A stretch of DNA of 64,000 nucleotides from Deltaproteobacteria bacterium (GTDB lineage: Bacteria; Desulfobacterota; Binatia; UBA12015). The stretch covers positions 1-64,000 of the forward strand of contig VGTK01000002.1 of NCBI GenBank assembly GCA_016874715.1, given 5' to 3'. Positions 26,950 through 39,853 of this stretch are shown one piece after another (position 1 is the first letter of the stretch; each line of letters starts with the position of its first letter). The notes under the pieces were generated by a model. The model saw only the letters and a program-made list of their open reading frames with translations. It ran no database searches and was not told the origin of the DNA. The position numbers and the translations under genes were made by a program.

Positions 26950-27623
26950 GCCGCGCTCTCGTCGCCGACGACGTTGCCGTCGGTCATCCGGACGCGCCGC
27001 TGTGCCCGCTCGCCGACCTCTCCGTCGTGCGTGACGACGATCAGCGTGAGGCCTGCGTCGCGCAGCTGCTCGAGGATCGCGATCACGTCGCTGCCCGAGC
27101 TGCGGTCGAGGTTGCCGGTGGGCTCGTCGGCGAGCAGCATCGCCGGACGGGTGACGGTCGCGCGGGCGATCGCGACGCGCTGGCGCTGTCCGCCCGAGAG
27201 CTGGTCGGGCCGGTGGTGCGCGCGGTTCGCGAGACTCATGTCGCGCAGGCTCGCCGCGACGCGATCACGCCGCTCGGCTGGAGGGACGCCCGCGAGCACC
27301 AGCGGCAGCTCCACGTTCTCCTTCGCCGTCAGGTACGAGACGAGGTGGAAGAACTGGAACACGAAGCCGATGCGCTCGCGGCGCACGCGCGCCTGCTCGG
27401 CGTCGCCCAGTGCAGTCACGTCGTGGCCCTCGAGCCGGTACGAGCCTGCGTCGGGACGGTCGAGGAGCCCGAGGACGTTGAGCAGCGTGGACTTGCCGGA
27501 GCCCGACGGCCCCATGATCGACACGTACTCGCCGTAGCCGATCGAGAGGTCGACGTCGCGCAGCGCGCGGACCTCCTGGTCGCCGACGACGAAGGTGCGG
27601 CGGATGCCGCGCAGCTCGATCAC
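26946..27623 (-). CDS. ABC transporter ATPase (MacB/LolD type)
   Basis: A 225-residue nucleotide-binding protein energising the two FtsX-like permeases. Walker [10 protein letters not shown] (about 38), Q-loop [20 protein letters not shown], signature LSGGQRQR, Walker [13 protein letters not shown] and switch His in VTHD are all intact. The Q-loop sequence with NVELP is typical of the LolD/MacB class. It overlaps the adaptor gene by 4 bp and the first permease by 4 bp. Confidence 0.95.
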   Translation of the reverse strand: MIELRGIRRTFVVGDQEVRALRDVDLSIGYGEYVSIMGPSGSGKSTLLNVLGLLDRPDAGSYRLEGHDVTALGDAEQARVRRERIGFVFQFFHLVSYLTAKENVELPLVLAGVPPAERRDRVAASLRDMSLANRAHHRPDQLSGGQRQRVAIARATVTRPAMLLADEPTGNLDRSSGSDVIAILEQLRDAGLTLIVVTHDGEVGERAQRRVRMTDGNVVGDESAA

Positions 27624-28783
27624 GGGCGCGCCGTGGCGGCTTGCGCGGTCTCGTCCGGCACCGCGGACGCACCGTCGCGGACGCCTTCGCGGGCGACCGA
27701 CAGCACCACACGCTCGCCTCGTTCGACGCCGTCCGTGACCTCGGTGAACTGCCAGTTCGCGAGCCCGATCTGCACGTCACGGCCTGCGAGCGTGCCGCCG
27801 TCGAGCACGAGGACCCGCTTGCCCTCGAGCAGGGCCTCGGTCGGCACGCGCAGCCGGTCCTCGCGCGTGTCGAGCACGACCTCGATGTCGGCGCTGTATC
27901 CGATCAGCAGGTCCGCCGTGTCGCCGGGGTCGGTGAACTCGACCTCGACGTCGACCGTGCGCGCCTGCTTCTCGACCTCGACCACGTACGGCGCGGTGCG
28001 CCGCACGCGACCGACGAACGGGCGGCCGGGATACGCGTCGAGCGTCACGCGTGCGGGCATGCCGACGCGTACCCCGGCTGCGTCGACCTCGTCGATCGGC
28101 GCGCTCACGTAGGCGCAGCCGGTCTGGATCAGGTCGATGGTGGGCGGCGTCGGGATGCCGACGGGGGACGGCGTGACGAACTCACCGACCTCGCCGTTCA
28201 CCTCGGCGACGATGCCGCTGAACGGCGCGCGCAGGATCGTCCGCTCGAGTGCCGCGCGGGTGACGTCGATCTGCGCTTCGCCCACGCCGATGGCGGCCTG
28301 CGCGGCCCGGCAGCCCGCTCGCCGCGCGCTCGCGTCGGCCGCGGCACGATCGTAGTTCTCCTCCGAGACGACGCCCTGCTTGCGGAGCCGGACGAGCCGC
28401 GCCGCCTCGCGCTCGGCCACGTCCGCGAGCACGCACGCCTCGTCGGCCCGCGCGACCGCCGACACGTGCTCGCGCTCGGCGAGCTTGAGCTGCGCCGCGA
28501 GGTCGTGGTTCCAGATCTCGAGCAGCAGCTGCCCGGCGGTGACGTGGTCTCCTTCGCGCGCTGCGAGCCGCTCGATCTGCCCACCCGTCGCGGGTGCGAT
28601 GCGAGCGCGCTGGCAGGCCTTCACGGTGCCCGCGCGCGTGTTCGCCACCGTGCGTTCGATGCGTCCGCGGTCGACGGTCGCGAGCGTGACGGGCACGGGA
28701 TCGTCGTCGAGCCAGTACCAGAGCGCCGCGGTCACGCCGAGAGCCAGCGCGCCGAGCGCGATCCAGCGAGAACGGAGCTGCAT
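27620..28783 (-). CDS. Periplasmic adaptor (HlyD/MacA-type membrane fusion protein)
   Basis: A 387-residue protein with an N-terminal signal anchor (SRWIALGALALGVTAALWYW). It shows a split lipoyl/barrel-sandwich domain (ATGGQIERLAAREGDHVTAG and LRAPFSGIVAEVNGEVGEFV) around a helical hairpin of about 110 residues (AQLKLAEREHVSAVARADEA...). A beta-barrel with DEVDAAGVRVGMPARVTLDAY and a membrane-proximal domain follow. Such adaptors join an MacB-type transporter to an outer-membrane channel; no TolC homologue lies in the window. First gene of the leftward exporter operon. Confidence 0.9.
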   Translation of the reverse strand: MQLRSRWIALGALALGVTAALWYWLDDDPVPVTLATVDRGRIERTVANTRAGTVKACQRARIAPATGGQIERLAAREGDHVTAGQLLLEIWNHDLAAQLKLAEREHVSAVARADEACVLADVAEREAARLVRLRKQGVVSEENYDRAAADASARRAGCRAAQAAIGVGEAQIDVTRAALERTILRAPFSGIVAEVNGEVGEFVTPSPVGIPTPPTIDLIQTGCAYVSAPIDEVDAAGVRVGMPARVTLDAYPGRPFVGRVRRTAPYVVEVEKQARTVDVEVEFTDPGDTADLLIGYSADIEVVLDTREDRLRVPTEALLEGKRVLVLDGGTLAGRDVQIGLANWQFTEVTDGVERGERVVLSVAREGVRDGASAVPDETAQAATARP

Positions 28784-28798
28784 GAGGTTGCCCCGCGC

Positions 28799-29278
28799 TC
28801 AGCGGCGGCTGCCCGAGCTCCGGGGCTTCTTCCGCTTACCGGTGGGGCGGATGGTCAGAACGGGGACGGTCGCGTGGCGGACGATCTTCTCGGCGACGCT
28901 GCCGATCAGGATGTGCTCGAGCCCAGTGCGGCCGTGCGTCGCCATGACGATCGAGTCGGCGTCCTCGGCCGCGTCCATGATCGTCTCGTAGGGCGGGCCG
29001 ACGGCGACCCGGCACTCGACCGGCGGGGAGTCCTTCGCGAGGACCTTTTTCACGGTCCGCTCGAGGCTCGCGAGCTCGAGCGCAACCACGTTCTCGGGCG
29101 GGATCCAGCCCGTGCCCTCGGCGGAGCCGAGATCGGAGAAAGGGACGAACGGCGCGACGGCGCGCAGGACGACCAGGCACCCGCCGCTGCTGCGCGCGAG
29201 GTCGGCCGCAACCTGCAATGCGTGCGAGGCGGGCTCCGACGCGTCGTGCGGGACGAGGATCTTCTGGAATAGCGGCAT
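28799..29278 (-). CDS. Universal stress protein (UspA family)
   Basis: A 159-residue single-domain protein starting MPLFQKILVPHDASEPASHA. Features of UspA: the N-terminal ILVPxDxSE strand-loop, HALQVAADLARSSGGCL helix, and the C-terminal nucleotide-binding loop MATHGRTGLEHILIGSVAEKIVRHATVPV. In the ATP-binding G-2x-G-9x-G-S pattern the first Gly is Ala (A-T-H-G). The basic C-terminal tail GKRKKPRSSGSRR is extra. Start at ATG 29278; the longer frame to 29341 is basic low-complexity sequence. Confidence 0.93.
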   Translation of the reverse strand: MPLFQKILVPHDASEPASHALQVAADLARSSGGCLVVLRAVAPFVPFSDLGSAEGTGWIPPENVVALELASLERTVKKVLAKDSPPVECRVAVGPPYETIMDAAEDADSIVMATHGRTGLEHILIGSVAEKIVRHATVPVLTIRPTGKRKKPRSSGSRR

Positions 29279-29390
29279 CCAAACTTTCTTAGCCTTCCGC
29301 GACGGTCCGGAGAAGCGCGGCCGGCGGCGCCGCGAGTGCAAGCCCCGGTGGCCGGTGCTATCGTCGCCACTGCAGCGGGGGCGTTTTCAC

Positions 29391-29470
29391 GCGAGAGTGG
29401 CGGAACTGGCAGACGCACTAGACTTAGGATCTAGCGGGCAACCGTGGGGGTTCGAGTCCCCCCTCTCGCA
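29391..29470 (+). tRNA. tRNA-Leu (anticodon TAG)
   Basis: An 80-nt tRNA with a 7-bp acceptor stem GCGAGAG/CTCTCGC, D arm, anticodon stem-loop CTAGA-CTTAGGA-TCTAG giving anticodon TAG, a long class II-type variable region and T arm GGGGG-TTCGAGT-CCCCC. Discriminator A; CCA is not encoded. The 3' end merges with 54-bp tandem repeats. Confidence 0.95.
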
Positions 29471-29629
29471 GTGTGGGTCGGCGGCATGCGCCGCCGACCG
29501 CTCGACTGCTCGCTTTCGCTCGCAGTGCGGGTCGCCGGCTAGCGCCGCCGACCGCTCGACTGCTCGCTTTCGCTCGCAGTGCGGGTCGCCGGCTAGCGCC
29601 GCCGACCGCTCGACTGCTCGCTTTCGCTC
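29468..29629 (+). repeat. Three 54-bp tandem repeats starting in the tRNA-Leu 3' end
   Basis: Units at 29468, 29522 and 29576. Units 2 and 3 are identical by eye; unit 1 differs at four positions. Each ends CTTTCGCTC and the next begins GCAGTG, so the tRNA's last bases (TCGCA) plus GTG are regenerated at every junction. Unit 1 contains a perfect GGCGGC/GCCGCC hairpin; units 2-3 have a weaker one. No T tract, so not a conventional terminator. Confidence 0.93.
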
Positions 29630-29730
29630 GCAGTTGTGGGGACCGGGGGGCTCCGTTACCCCAACTCGATCCTCGTGACGCCCGAACGCGGCCGTTGCGA
29701 CGTGGCACGGCGCACGCCGGCGGAGCGCAG

Positions 29731-31038
29731 ATGAAGTTCGAGGTCGAAGAGGTCAGTTCCACCCGCCGGAAGCTCGCGATCGAGATTCCGGCCGAACGCG
29801 TGGCGAGCGAGTTCGAGCGCGCGTACCGCGAGATCGCCCGTCGCGCGAGCATCCGGGGCTTTCGCCCCGGGAAGGCGCCGCGCGGCGTGATCGAGCGGCA
29901 GTTCGGCGACCAGATCCGCGAGGAGGTCGTCACCAGCCTGGTTCGCGAAGGATTCTCCAGCGCGGTCGAGGACGCAAAGCTCGAGATGGTGTCGCAGCCC
30001 GAGCTCGAGCTCGGCACGCTCGACCCGAAGACGGCGCTCACGTTCTCCGCGACCGTGGACGTCATGCCGCCGATCCCGGAGGTCGCGACGACGGGTTTCA
30101 CGATCACGCGGCCACGCGTCGCGATCGTCGACCAGGATATCGACAAGGTTCTCGAGCAGCTGCGGCTGCGCCACGGCGAGCTGGTGCCCGTCGAGGGGCG
30201 TACCGAGGTCGCGCGCGGCGATTTCGCGACGATCGCCATCGCCGCGGAGAGCGAAGGGGAGGCCATCCCGGCCCTCAACGTCGATTCGGCGACGGTCGAG
30301 GTGGCCGGCGGACAGCTGCCACCGGTCATCGACGACCGACTCGCGCTCGCGCGGGTCGGCGAGACCTTTACCGTCGATGGCCCGCCACCCGACGGCGCGC
30401 CGGCCGAGCTGACGGACAGGCAGGTCCGCTACGCGGTGACCGTGAGTGCGATCGCCGAGCGCCGGCTGCCCCAGCTCGACGACGAGTTCGCGAAGGATCA
30501 CGGCGACTGCGAGACCCTCGACGAGTTGCGCTCTCGCATCCGCGAGCAGCTCGAGCGCGAGGGGAACCGCCGTGCCGACGTCGTTGCGCGCGAAGGCCTG
30601 GTCGACGAGCTCGTGAAGCAGAACCAGATCGACGTGCCTGAGTCGTTCGTTGGCCGGCGGATCGACGCTCTTCTGCGCGAGTTCCTGATGGAGCTCGGCG
30701 CACGGGGGCTGCAGCTCAGCGGCCCGGAGCACGAGGCGGAGGCGCGCGAGAAGCTCCGTCCCCGGGCCGAACGCGAGGTCCGGCGGGACCTCCTGCTTGA
30801 CGCGGTCGCGCGTCAGCTCGACGTTCGTGTAACCGACGAGGAGCTGGCGGAGCAGCTGGGCCGCATCGTGGCGTCCGGAGGCAAGCACGCGGAGCAGCTG
30901 CGCGAGCACTACGCGCACGACCATGCGCGTGACGCGGTGCGTACCGAGATGACGCGAGGGCGGACGCTTGAGCAACTCGTCGCTCGTGCCGATGTAGAAG
31001 AGGTCGACGCGCGTGAGCCCGAAGCGGGCTCGGAATAG
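29731..31038 (+). CDS. tig: Trigger factor (ribosome-associated chaperone, peptidyl-prolyl isomerase)
   Basis: 435 residues, slightly longer than E. coli's 432. The N-terminal ribosome-binding domain has the docking signature [19 protein letters not shown] (about 42-60). The PPIase domain spans about 155-245, and the helical C-terminal arms run to about 420 with an acidic tail ([13 protein letters not shown]). It folds nascent chains at the ribosome exit. It heads the conserved proteostasis cluster tig-clpP-clpX-lon; start is the ATG at 29731 after GGAGCG. Confidence 0.97.
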   Translation: MKFEVEEVSSTRRKLAIEIPAERVASEFERAYREIARRASIRGFRPGKAPRGVIERQFGDQIREEVVTSLVREGFSSAVEDAKLEMVSQPELELGTLDPKTALTFSATVDVMPPIPEVATTGFTITRPRVAIVDQDIDKVLEQLRLRHGELVPVEGRTEVARGDFATIAIAAESEGEAIPALNVDSATVEVAGGQLPPVIDDRLALARVGETFTVDGPPPDGAPAELTDRQVRYAVTVSAIAERRLPQLDDEFAKDHGDCETLDELRSRIREQLEREGNRRADVVAREGLVDELVKQNQIDVPESFVGRRIDALLREFLMELGARGLQLSGPEHEAEAREKLRPRAEREVRRDLLLDAVARQLDVRVTDEELAEQLGRIVASGGKHAEQLREHYAHDHARDAVRTEMTRGRTLEQLVARADVEEVDAREPEAGSE

Positions 31039-31109
31039 GTCGTTGCTCGTGGTTTTTGAAACGTCTAGACTCCGTCCATGAACGAAAGCCCAGCTGCGAG
31101 GTCCGATCG

Positions 31110-31712
31110 GTGACGAATCTGATTCCGATGGTGGTCGAGCAGACGGGCCGAGGCGAACGCGCCTACGACATCTTCTCGCGACTCCTCAAAGATCGCATCG
31201 TCTTCCTGGGTACCCAGGTCACGGACGAGATCGCGAACCTGGTCATCGCCCAGATGCTGTTTCTCGAGTCGGAAGACCCCGAGAAGGACATCCACTTCTA
31301 CATCAACTCCCCCGGCGGGTCGGTCTCGGCAGGTCTCGCGATCTACGACACCATGCAGTACATCCGGCCGCCCGTCTCCACCCTGTGCCTCGGTCAGGCG
31401 GCCAGCATGGGGGCGCTCCTGCTGACTGCTGGGGAAAAGGGCAAGCGGTTTGCATTGCCCTACGCACGGATCATGATCCATCAGCCGCTGGGCGGTGCCC
31501 AGGGGCAGGCGACCGACATCGACATACAGGCGCGCGAGATCCTCCGCGTGCGCGAACAGGTAAACAACATTCTCGCCAAGCACACCGGTCAGAGCCTGAA
31601 GCGCATCGAGAAGGACACCGACCGCGACTTCTTCATGACGAGCAAGCAAGCGGTCGAATACGGGCTGGTGGACGAGGTGATCGTCGCCCGCTCGAACAAG
31701 ATACGAGCCTGA
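31110..31712 (+). CDS. clpP: ATP-dependent Clp protease proteolytic subunit
   Basis: 200 residues from GTG 31110 (GCGAGG upstream); ATG 31128 ([14 protein letters not shown]) is a close alternative. Catalytic triad: Ser99 in GQAASMGAL, His124 in [10 protein letters not shown] and Asp173 in TDRDFFMT. The N-terminal [11 protein letters not shown] and the oxyanion [19 protein letters not shown] are typical. It forms the tetradecameric peptidase used by ClpX, encoded 23 bp downstream. Confidence 0.97.
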   Translation: MTNLIPMVVEQTGRGERAYDIFSRLLKDRIVFLGTQVTDEIANLVIAQMLFLESEDPEKDIHFYINSPGGSVSAGLAIYDTMQYIRPPVSTLCLGQAASMGALLLTAGEKGKRFALPYARIMIHQPLGGAQGQATDIDIQAREILRVREQVNNILAKHTGQSLKRIEKDTDRDFFMTSKQAVEYGLVDEVIVARSNKIRA

Positions 31713-31735
31713 GAAGAGAGGGCCCAGGGGGTTCC

Positions 31736-35451
<3,716 letters not shown>

Positions 35452-35475
35452 CGCCCGGAAACCGGGCTCCCGTGC

Positions 35476-35502
35476 CGCGGTCGGCCCGTTCGGCCGACCG
35501 CG
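35476..35502 (+). terminator. Hairpin after lon (possible terminator)
   Basis: A perfect 11-bp stem, arms 35476-35486 and 35492-35502, loop CGTTC, 24 bp past the lon stop. No T tract follows, so termination would be weak or Rho-assisted. Confidence 0.45.
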
Positions 35503-35632
35503 TGCAGCCGGCGTTCGCGTCTGCAATGATCCGTCGCGCGACGCCTCACACGCGTTGGGCTGCCTGCGGCGTCAGGAGATTCTGGTATTGGTACGTCACC
35601 GGCCTGGAGCCGGCTTTGCGAGAGGGGGCAAA

Positions 35633-35905
35633 ATGACTAAGGCGGATCTGATCGAGGCGATGGCGGGCAAGATCGATCTCCCGAAGATCACGGCCGAGCG
35701 CGCCGTGAACCTGATCTTCGACGACATCATCGCGGCCCTCAAGAGCGACGACAAGGTCAACATTTCGGGGTTCGGGACGTTCACGGTGTCGGCGCGGAAG
35801 GCGCGCCAGGGCCGCAACCCCAAGACCGGGGAGACCATCGAGATCGCCGCCTCCCGCTCCGCCAAGTTCAAGCCCGGGAAGGTCCTCAAGGACTCCCTCA
35901 ACTAG
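35633..35905 (+). CDS. HU/IHF family DNA-binding protein
   Basis: 90 residues starting [20 protein letters not shown]; a G-rich AGAGGGGGCA ribosome binding stretch lies just upstream. The family beta-arm signature region reads [21 protein letters not shown], with the intercalating Pro in RNPKTG. It bends and compacts DNA as a dimer. HU versus IHF subunit cannot be told reliably from sequence alone; a position after lon, as for E. coli hupB, favours HU. Confidence 0.95.
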   Translation: MTKADLIEAMAGKIDLPKITAERAVNLIFDDIIAALKSDDKVNISGFGTFTVSARKARQGRNPKTGETIEIAASRSAKFKPGKVLKDSLN

Positions 35906-35942
35906 GCCGGGGGAGTGGGTCGACCGCGGCTCGGCCCGGTCG

Positions 35943-35967
35943 GAGGAGGGGGGCAGAGTGCCCCTCC
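35943..35967 (+). terminator. GC-rich hairpin between the HU gene and tRNA-Val
   Basis: GGAGGGG..GCA pairs with TGCCCCTCC across a GAG loop, with two unpaired G. It lies 37 bp after the HU-type gene and just before tRNA-Val. It could terminate or mark processing; there is no T tract. Confidence 0.35.
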
Positions 35968-35974
35968 GGGGAAT

Positions 35975-36046
35975 GGGCGGTTAGCTCAGCGGGAGAGCAT
36001 CGGCCTTACAAGCCGGGGGTCATCCGTTCGATCCGGATACCGCCCA
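35975..36046 (+). tRNA. tRNA-Val (anticodon TAC)
   Basis: A 72-nt tRNA: acceptor GGGCGGT/ACCGCCC, anticodon loop CTTACAA (TAC), T arm ATCCG-TTCGATC-CGGAT, discriminator A, CCA not encoded. Confidence 0.95.
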
Positions 36047-36413
36047 CTCGTTCCGACATCCGGGTAGGTTCGGGCTGTATGCCGCGGCCGGCGGCCGGCG
36101 GCCGGCGGCCGTCGAGCCGCAGCCGCCCGTGCGGACAGGCCGGTCCCTCCACTCGAGGCGAGGGGCGAGGTCGCGCTCTGCGGCCGTGACCATCGAGCCT
36201 GTAACCTCACCATCGAGCGAGTAGCCCCGGGGCTCGTCGCGGGCGAGTCGAGCCCGATCCGACCGGCAGCCACGGCGCGCGGTGCCGGACGGCCGATCGG
36301 CGGAGGAAGCGACGGCTCTCCCCGCCTGTCGTGTCGTCGCCTGCTCCGGGCAGCTCGACGCTCCCCGTGTCCTTGCCGAGCCCGAACGGGACTGTTATCG
36401 GTGCCCGAATCAC
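36047..36413. other. Intergenic region with a GGCCGGC heptamer run
   Basis: 367 bases without a supported gene. Around 36083-36110 the heptamer CGGCCGG is repeated about four times head to tail. The rest shows no family-like reading frame; the frame at 36282-36500 runs through the next tRNA and is an artefact. It may hold the promoter of tRNA-Asp and rplM-rpsI, but no clear boxes were seen. Confidence 0.5.
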
Positions 36414-36487
<74 letters not shown>

Positions 36488-36569
36488 TTTTCATCTCTAG
36501 AGCAGCGCTTTCGACACGACCCGGCCGGACCGAAATCGGTCGGGGTCGGCACCTGGAAAGACGATTCGT

Positions 36570-37016
36570 ATGCCGGGAAAGACATTGGTGGTCTCGCGCG
36601 AGGACGCGCTGGCGCAGCGTCGCTGGGTCACCGTCGATGCCAGCGGCAGGGCGCTCGGCCGGGTGGCCACCCAGATCGCGGACCTGCTGCGCGGGAAGGG
36701 CAAGCCGACCTTCTCGCCGCACATCGACTGCGGCGACTTCGTCGTGGTGATCAACGCGGCGAAGGTACGCCTCACCGGGCGCAAGCTGACCGACAAGATC
36801 TACTACCGCCATTCGGAGTATCCGGGCGGACTCCGAGCAACGTCGGCCGGCAAGATGCTGGGGGAAAAGCCGGAGCGGCTCGTTCGTACCGCGGTGCAGG
36901 GCATGCTGCCGAAGAACCGGCTGTCGCGCCGTCTGATCACCAAGTTGAAGGTCTACACCGGCGCAGAGCATCCGCACGCGGCCCAGCAGGCGGTCCTCGT
37001 CGCGGCCCGGGATTGA
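36570..37016 (+). CDS. rplM: 50S ribosomal protein L13
   Basis: 148 residues starting [19 protein letters not shown]. Conserved L13 stretches: [19 protein letters not shown], the [16 protein letters not shown] segment and the [12 protein letters not shown] loop; the end [12 protein letters not shown] is typical. It is an early assembly protein of the large subunit. It precedes rpsI by 5 bp, the usual L13-S9 pair. A GACCGA/TCGGTC hairpin in the 82-bp leader may serve autoregulation, by analogy only. Confidence 0.98.
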   Translation: MPGKTLVVSREDALAQRRWVTVDASGRALGRVATQIADLLRGKGKPTFSPHIDCGDFVVVINAAKVRLTGRKLTDKIYYRHSEYPGGLRATSAGKMLGEKPERLVRTAVQGMLPKNRLSRRLITKLKVYTGAEHPHAAQQAVLVAARD

Positions 37017-37021
37017 GCGTC

Positions 37022-37420
37022 ATGGCACAACAAACGTCGATCTTTCAATCTACCGGCAAGCGCAAGTCCGCCATCGCCCAGATCCGTCTGGCCCCCGGTG
37101 AGGGCAGGATCACGGTCAATCGACGGCCGCTCGAGGAGTACTTCGGGCGCGAGACGTCACGCATGATCGTCAACCAGCCGTTCGAGGTCACCGAGATCCA
37201 GGGCCGGTACGACGTGTCGGCGAACGTGCGCGGGGGTGGTGTGGCAGCGCAGGCGTCGGCCATTCGCCACGGCATCTCGCGCGCCCTCCTGGACGTCGAC
37301 CCCGATCTCCGCGGGGCGCTGAAGCGTGCCGGATACCTCACGCGCGACTCGCGCGAGGTCGAGCGCAAGAAGTACGGGCGCCACAAGGCGCGCAAGCGGC
37401 CCCAGTACTCGAAGCGCTGA
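37022..37420 (+). CDS. rpsI: 30S ribosomal protein S9
   Basis: 132 residues from ATG 37022 ([20 protein letters not shown]); a GTG at 37013 in frame is less likely. S9 signatures: the [17 protein letters not shown] start, [21 protein letters not shown], and the C-terminal basic tail [17 protein letters not shown] whose last Arg contacts P-site tRNA in known ribosomes. Second gene of the L13-S9 operon; convergent with lptG. Confidence 0.98.
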   Translation: MAQQTSIFQSTGKRKSAIAQIRLAPGEGRITVNRRPLEEYFGRETSRMIVNQPFEVTEIQGRYDVSANVRGGGVAAQASAIRHGISRALLDVDPDLRGALKRAGYLTRDSREVERKKYGRHKARKRPQYSKR

Positions 37421-37556
37421 GCGGCGTTCCGCGCGACGCGCGTTGCAGGGCCCCTCCCGGCGGTCGCGGTGACGTGGTCGCGAAGCCGGTGCGGGTGGCC
37501 GAGGACGGCGCTCGTGGCGGCATTCTCCCTGGTGGTCGGTGAGGGCGACGTGAACG

Positions 37557-38651
37557 TCAGTCCGCGCTGAGGAAGAAGATCAGCCCGATCGCGCCGAAGA
37601 TCAGATTCGCGGTCCACGCGGCGAGCAGTGGCGGCAGCACGCCGGCCCTGCCGAGGCTGGTGGTGAGCGCGAGCACGACCCAGTAGCCGAAGCCCACGAC
37701 GAGCGCCGTTCCGACGCTCGCCGCCACGCCCGATCCGCGGTTGTGGCGCGAAGCGAGCGGAACCGCGATGCAGGCCATCACGATGCTGGTGAACGGCACC
37801 GCAAGCTTGAGCCAGAGATCGACGCGCGCGTCGGTGGTGTCGATCCCCTTCCGGCGCAGGTCTTCGATCTCGCGGGCGAGCGACTGGTAGCTGAGGTCCT
37901 CCGCCTCGCGGTGGACGGCGGTGAAGTCCTCGGGCGTTTCTTCCAGCCGCAGGGCGGATGGTGGAAGCGGCGAGGTCGAGAGGGTCCCGTCCTCGCCGAA
38001 CCGCATCTCGCGCACATCCCTGGTCTCCCAGCCGTTGCCGGTCCAGCGGGCCACGCGAGCTTCGACCATGCGGCGGAGCTCGAAATCGTCGTCGAACTCG
38101 TAGCGGCGGAGGCCGTAGATCTCGTTTCGATTGGCATCGAAGCGGTCGATGTTCGTGAAGCTTCCCTCGCCCTGGTACCAGATCTCGGACTCGTTGAAGT
38201 GTCCGCGGAACGACTTGTTCTTGATCTGGACGCGGTCGATCTGGTGCGCTCGCATCGACGCCGCAGGGACGACGTACTCGTTCCAGCCGATGGACAGCAG
38301 CGAGATCGCGAGGCAGGCACCGAGCAGCGGCGTCCCGATCTGCCAGATGCTGACGCCGCACGAGCGCATGGCCATCAGCTCGCTTCGACGCGCGAGCCCG
38401 CCGAGGCTGAGCAGCATCGATGCGAGCACGGCCACCGGGGTCATCTGCGTCACGATGAGGGGGATCTTCATCACGAAATACAGGACGATGAGGCGCGTCG
38501 GAGCGCCGTGGCTGAGGAATCCCGGAAAGCGCTCGAAGAAGTCCACGCAGAGGTAGAGGCCGAGGAAGGCGCCCAGACAGAGCGCGAACGAACGCCCGAA
38601 CTCGCGCAGCAGGTACCGGGCGATCGTCGGCAGCCAGAACGCGCCGTCCAT
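37557..38651 (-). CDS. lptG: LPS export permease LptG
   Basis: 364-residue YjgP/YjgQ-family inner-membrane protein starting MDGAFWLPTIARYLLREFGR. Three N-terminal and three C-terminal transmembrane helices flank a periplasmic beta-jellyroll (about 135-265) with SEIWYQGEGSFTNIDRFD. Six-helix layout and the LARRSELMAMRSCGVS coupling segment match LptG/LptF, which with LptB pull LPS out of the inner membrane. Assignment as LptG rather than LptF follows gene order. Its ATG overlaps the lptF stop (ATGA). Confidence 0.93.
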   Translation of the reverse strand: MDGAFWLPTIARYLLREFGRSFALCLGAFLGLYLCVDFFERFPGFLSHGAPTRLIVLYFVMKIPLIVTQMTPVAVLASMLLSLGGLARRSELMAMRSCGVSIWQIGTPLLGACLAISLLSIGWNEYVVPAASMRAHQIDRVQIKNKSFRGHFNESEIWYQGEGSFTNIDRFDANRNEIYGLRRYEFDDDFELRRMVEARVARWTGNGWETRDVREMRFGEDGTLSTSPLPPSALRLEETPEDFTAVHREAEDLSYQSLAREIEDLRRKGIDTTDARVDLWLKLAVPFTSIVMACIAVPLASRHNRGSGVAASVGTALVVGFGYWVVLALTTSLGRAGVLPPLLAAWTANLIFGAIGLIFFLSAD

Positions 38652-39838
38652 CAACCCGCCCGCCGCATCGCCGACGCGAGGCGGCTCCGCGCGCCGGCCG
38701 TCAGCCGGGAGGAGAGGCCTTCGCCGGGGTTCCCGAGTTCCTGTGCCTGACGGAAGAAGAGCACCGAACCGATCGTTGCAAGGACGACGTTCGGGGTCCA
38801 CATGGCCAGCGCGATCGGCGCCTTGCCCTGCGTCGCGAGCGTCTCCGCCGCGGACAGCAGCAGGTAATACGAGAGGATGATGGCGAGGCTCACCGCAAGG
38901 CCGCGGGACCGCACGGCGCGCACCGGCTGAAGCCCGAGCGGCACGCCGATGACGGCAAAGACGAGCGCGGCGAACGGAATCGAGAAGCGGCGTGCCAGCT
39001 CGACGCGCCGCGCCCGCCCGTGCTGGTCCCCTGCGCGCTCCGCGGCAACGGCTTCGCGCAGCTCGCGCAGCGGCATCTCGCTCGGCTCTCGCTCGCGGGT
39101 CTCCATCTGACCCAACGCCTCGCTGAGGTTCAGGTTCACGTCGTAGGTGTTGAAGTCCGTCTTGTGATAGCCCTGCTCGCCCTCGCGGCTGGTGAAGATC
39201 ACGCCGTCGAAGAGCCGCAGGTTGACCGAGCGCGTGTCCTCGTGCGCGACCAGCGTGCCGCGCTTCGCAACCACGGTATTCTCCTCGCCCGCCTGCCGGC
39301 GGTCCGAGATCAGGATGCGGCGCAGATTGCTCCCCGGTGGTTCGATCTTCTCGACGTAGATCACGAGACCCTTGAACTCGTCGTTGAACACGTGCTCCTT
39401 GAGCCCCACGGTCGCGCGCGTGCGCGCGAGATCGAAGATCGCCGTCTTGAGCGCGGAGTTGCCCCAGGGGCGCGCATACAGGGAGAGAAACAGGGACACC
39501 ACGAAGACCAGCGCGGCGAACGCGGCGACGGGCGCCGCGATCTGATAGAGGCTCAAGCCGGCCGCCTTCATCGCAGTGACCTCGCTGTCCGCGGACAGCC
39601 TGCCGCACGCGAGCAGGCAGGCCAGCAGCAGGGCCATGGGAACCGTGACCTCCAGGAACGCCGGCAGGATGTACGAGAAGACGCGCAGGATCTCGAGTGC
39701 CGGCACGCCACGGTTCACGACCATCTCGACCAGCTTCATGATGCGAGCGATCAGAAGAATGAACGTGAACAGCGCGAGTCCCGCGGCGAAGGGCGCGAGA
39801 ATCTGCAGGAACACGTAGCGGTGAAGCGTTCGCCCCAT
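38651..39838 (-). CDS. lptF: LPS export permease LptF
   Basis: 395-residue YjgP/YjgQ-family permease starting MGRTLHRYVFLQILAPFAAG. The LSADSEVTAMKAAGLSLYQ coupling helix, periplasmic jellyroll (about 130-240) and C-terminal helices with FSIPFAALVFAVIGVPLG are typical; a basic C-terminal tail of about 30 residues follows the last helix. Together with LptG it implies an LPS outer membrane. It starts 15 bp from the divergent rlmB gene, so promoters overlap or are shared. Confidence 0.93.
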   Translation of the reverse strand: MGRTLHRYVFLQILAPFAAGLALFTFILLIARIMKLVEMVVNRGVPALEILRVFSYILPAFLEVTVPMALLLACLLACGRLSADSEVTAMKAAGLSLYQIAAPVAAFAALVFVVSLFLSLYARPWGNSALKTAIFDLARTRATVGLKEHVFNDEFKGLVIYVEKIEPPGSNLRRILISDRRQAGEENTVVAKRGTLVAHEDTRSVNLRLFDGVIFTSREGEQGYHKTDFNTYDVNLNLSEALGQMETREREPSEMPLRELREAVAAERAGDQHGRARRVELARRFSIPFAALVFAVIGVPLGLQPVRAVRSRGLAVSLAIILSYYLLLSAAETLATQGKAPIALAMWTPNVVLATIGSVLFFRQAQELGNPGEGLSSRLTAGARSRLASAMRRAG

Positions 39839-39853
39839 CGACCCGGGCGTCGA

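Noticed and set aside
29468-29629. CRISPR array after tRNA-Leu
   Set aside because: The 54-bp units are back to back without unique spacers.
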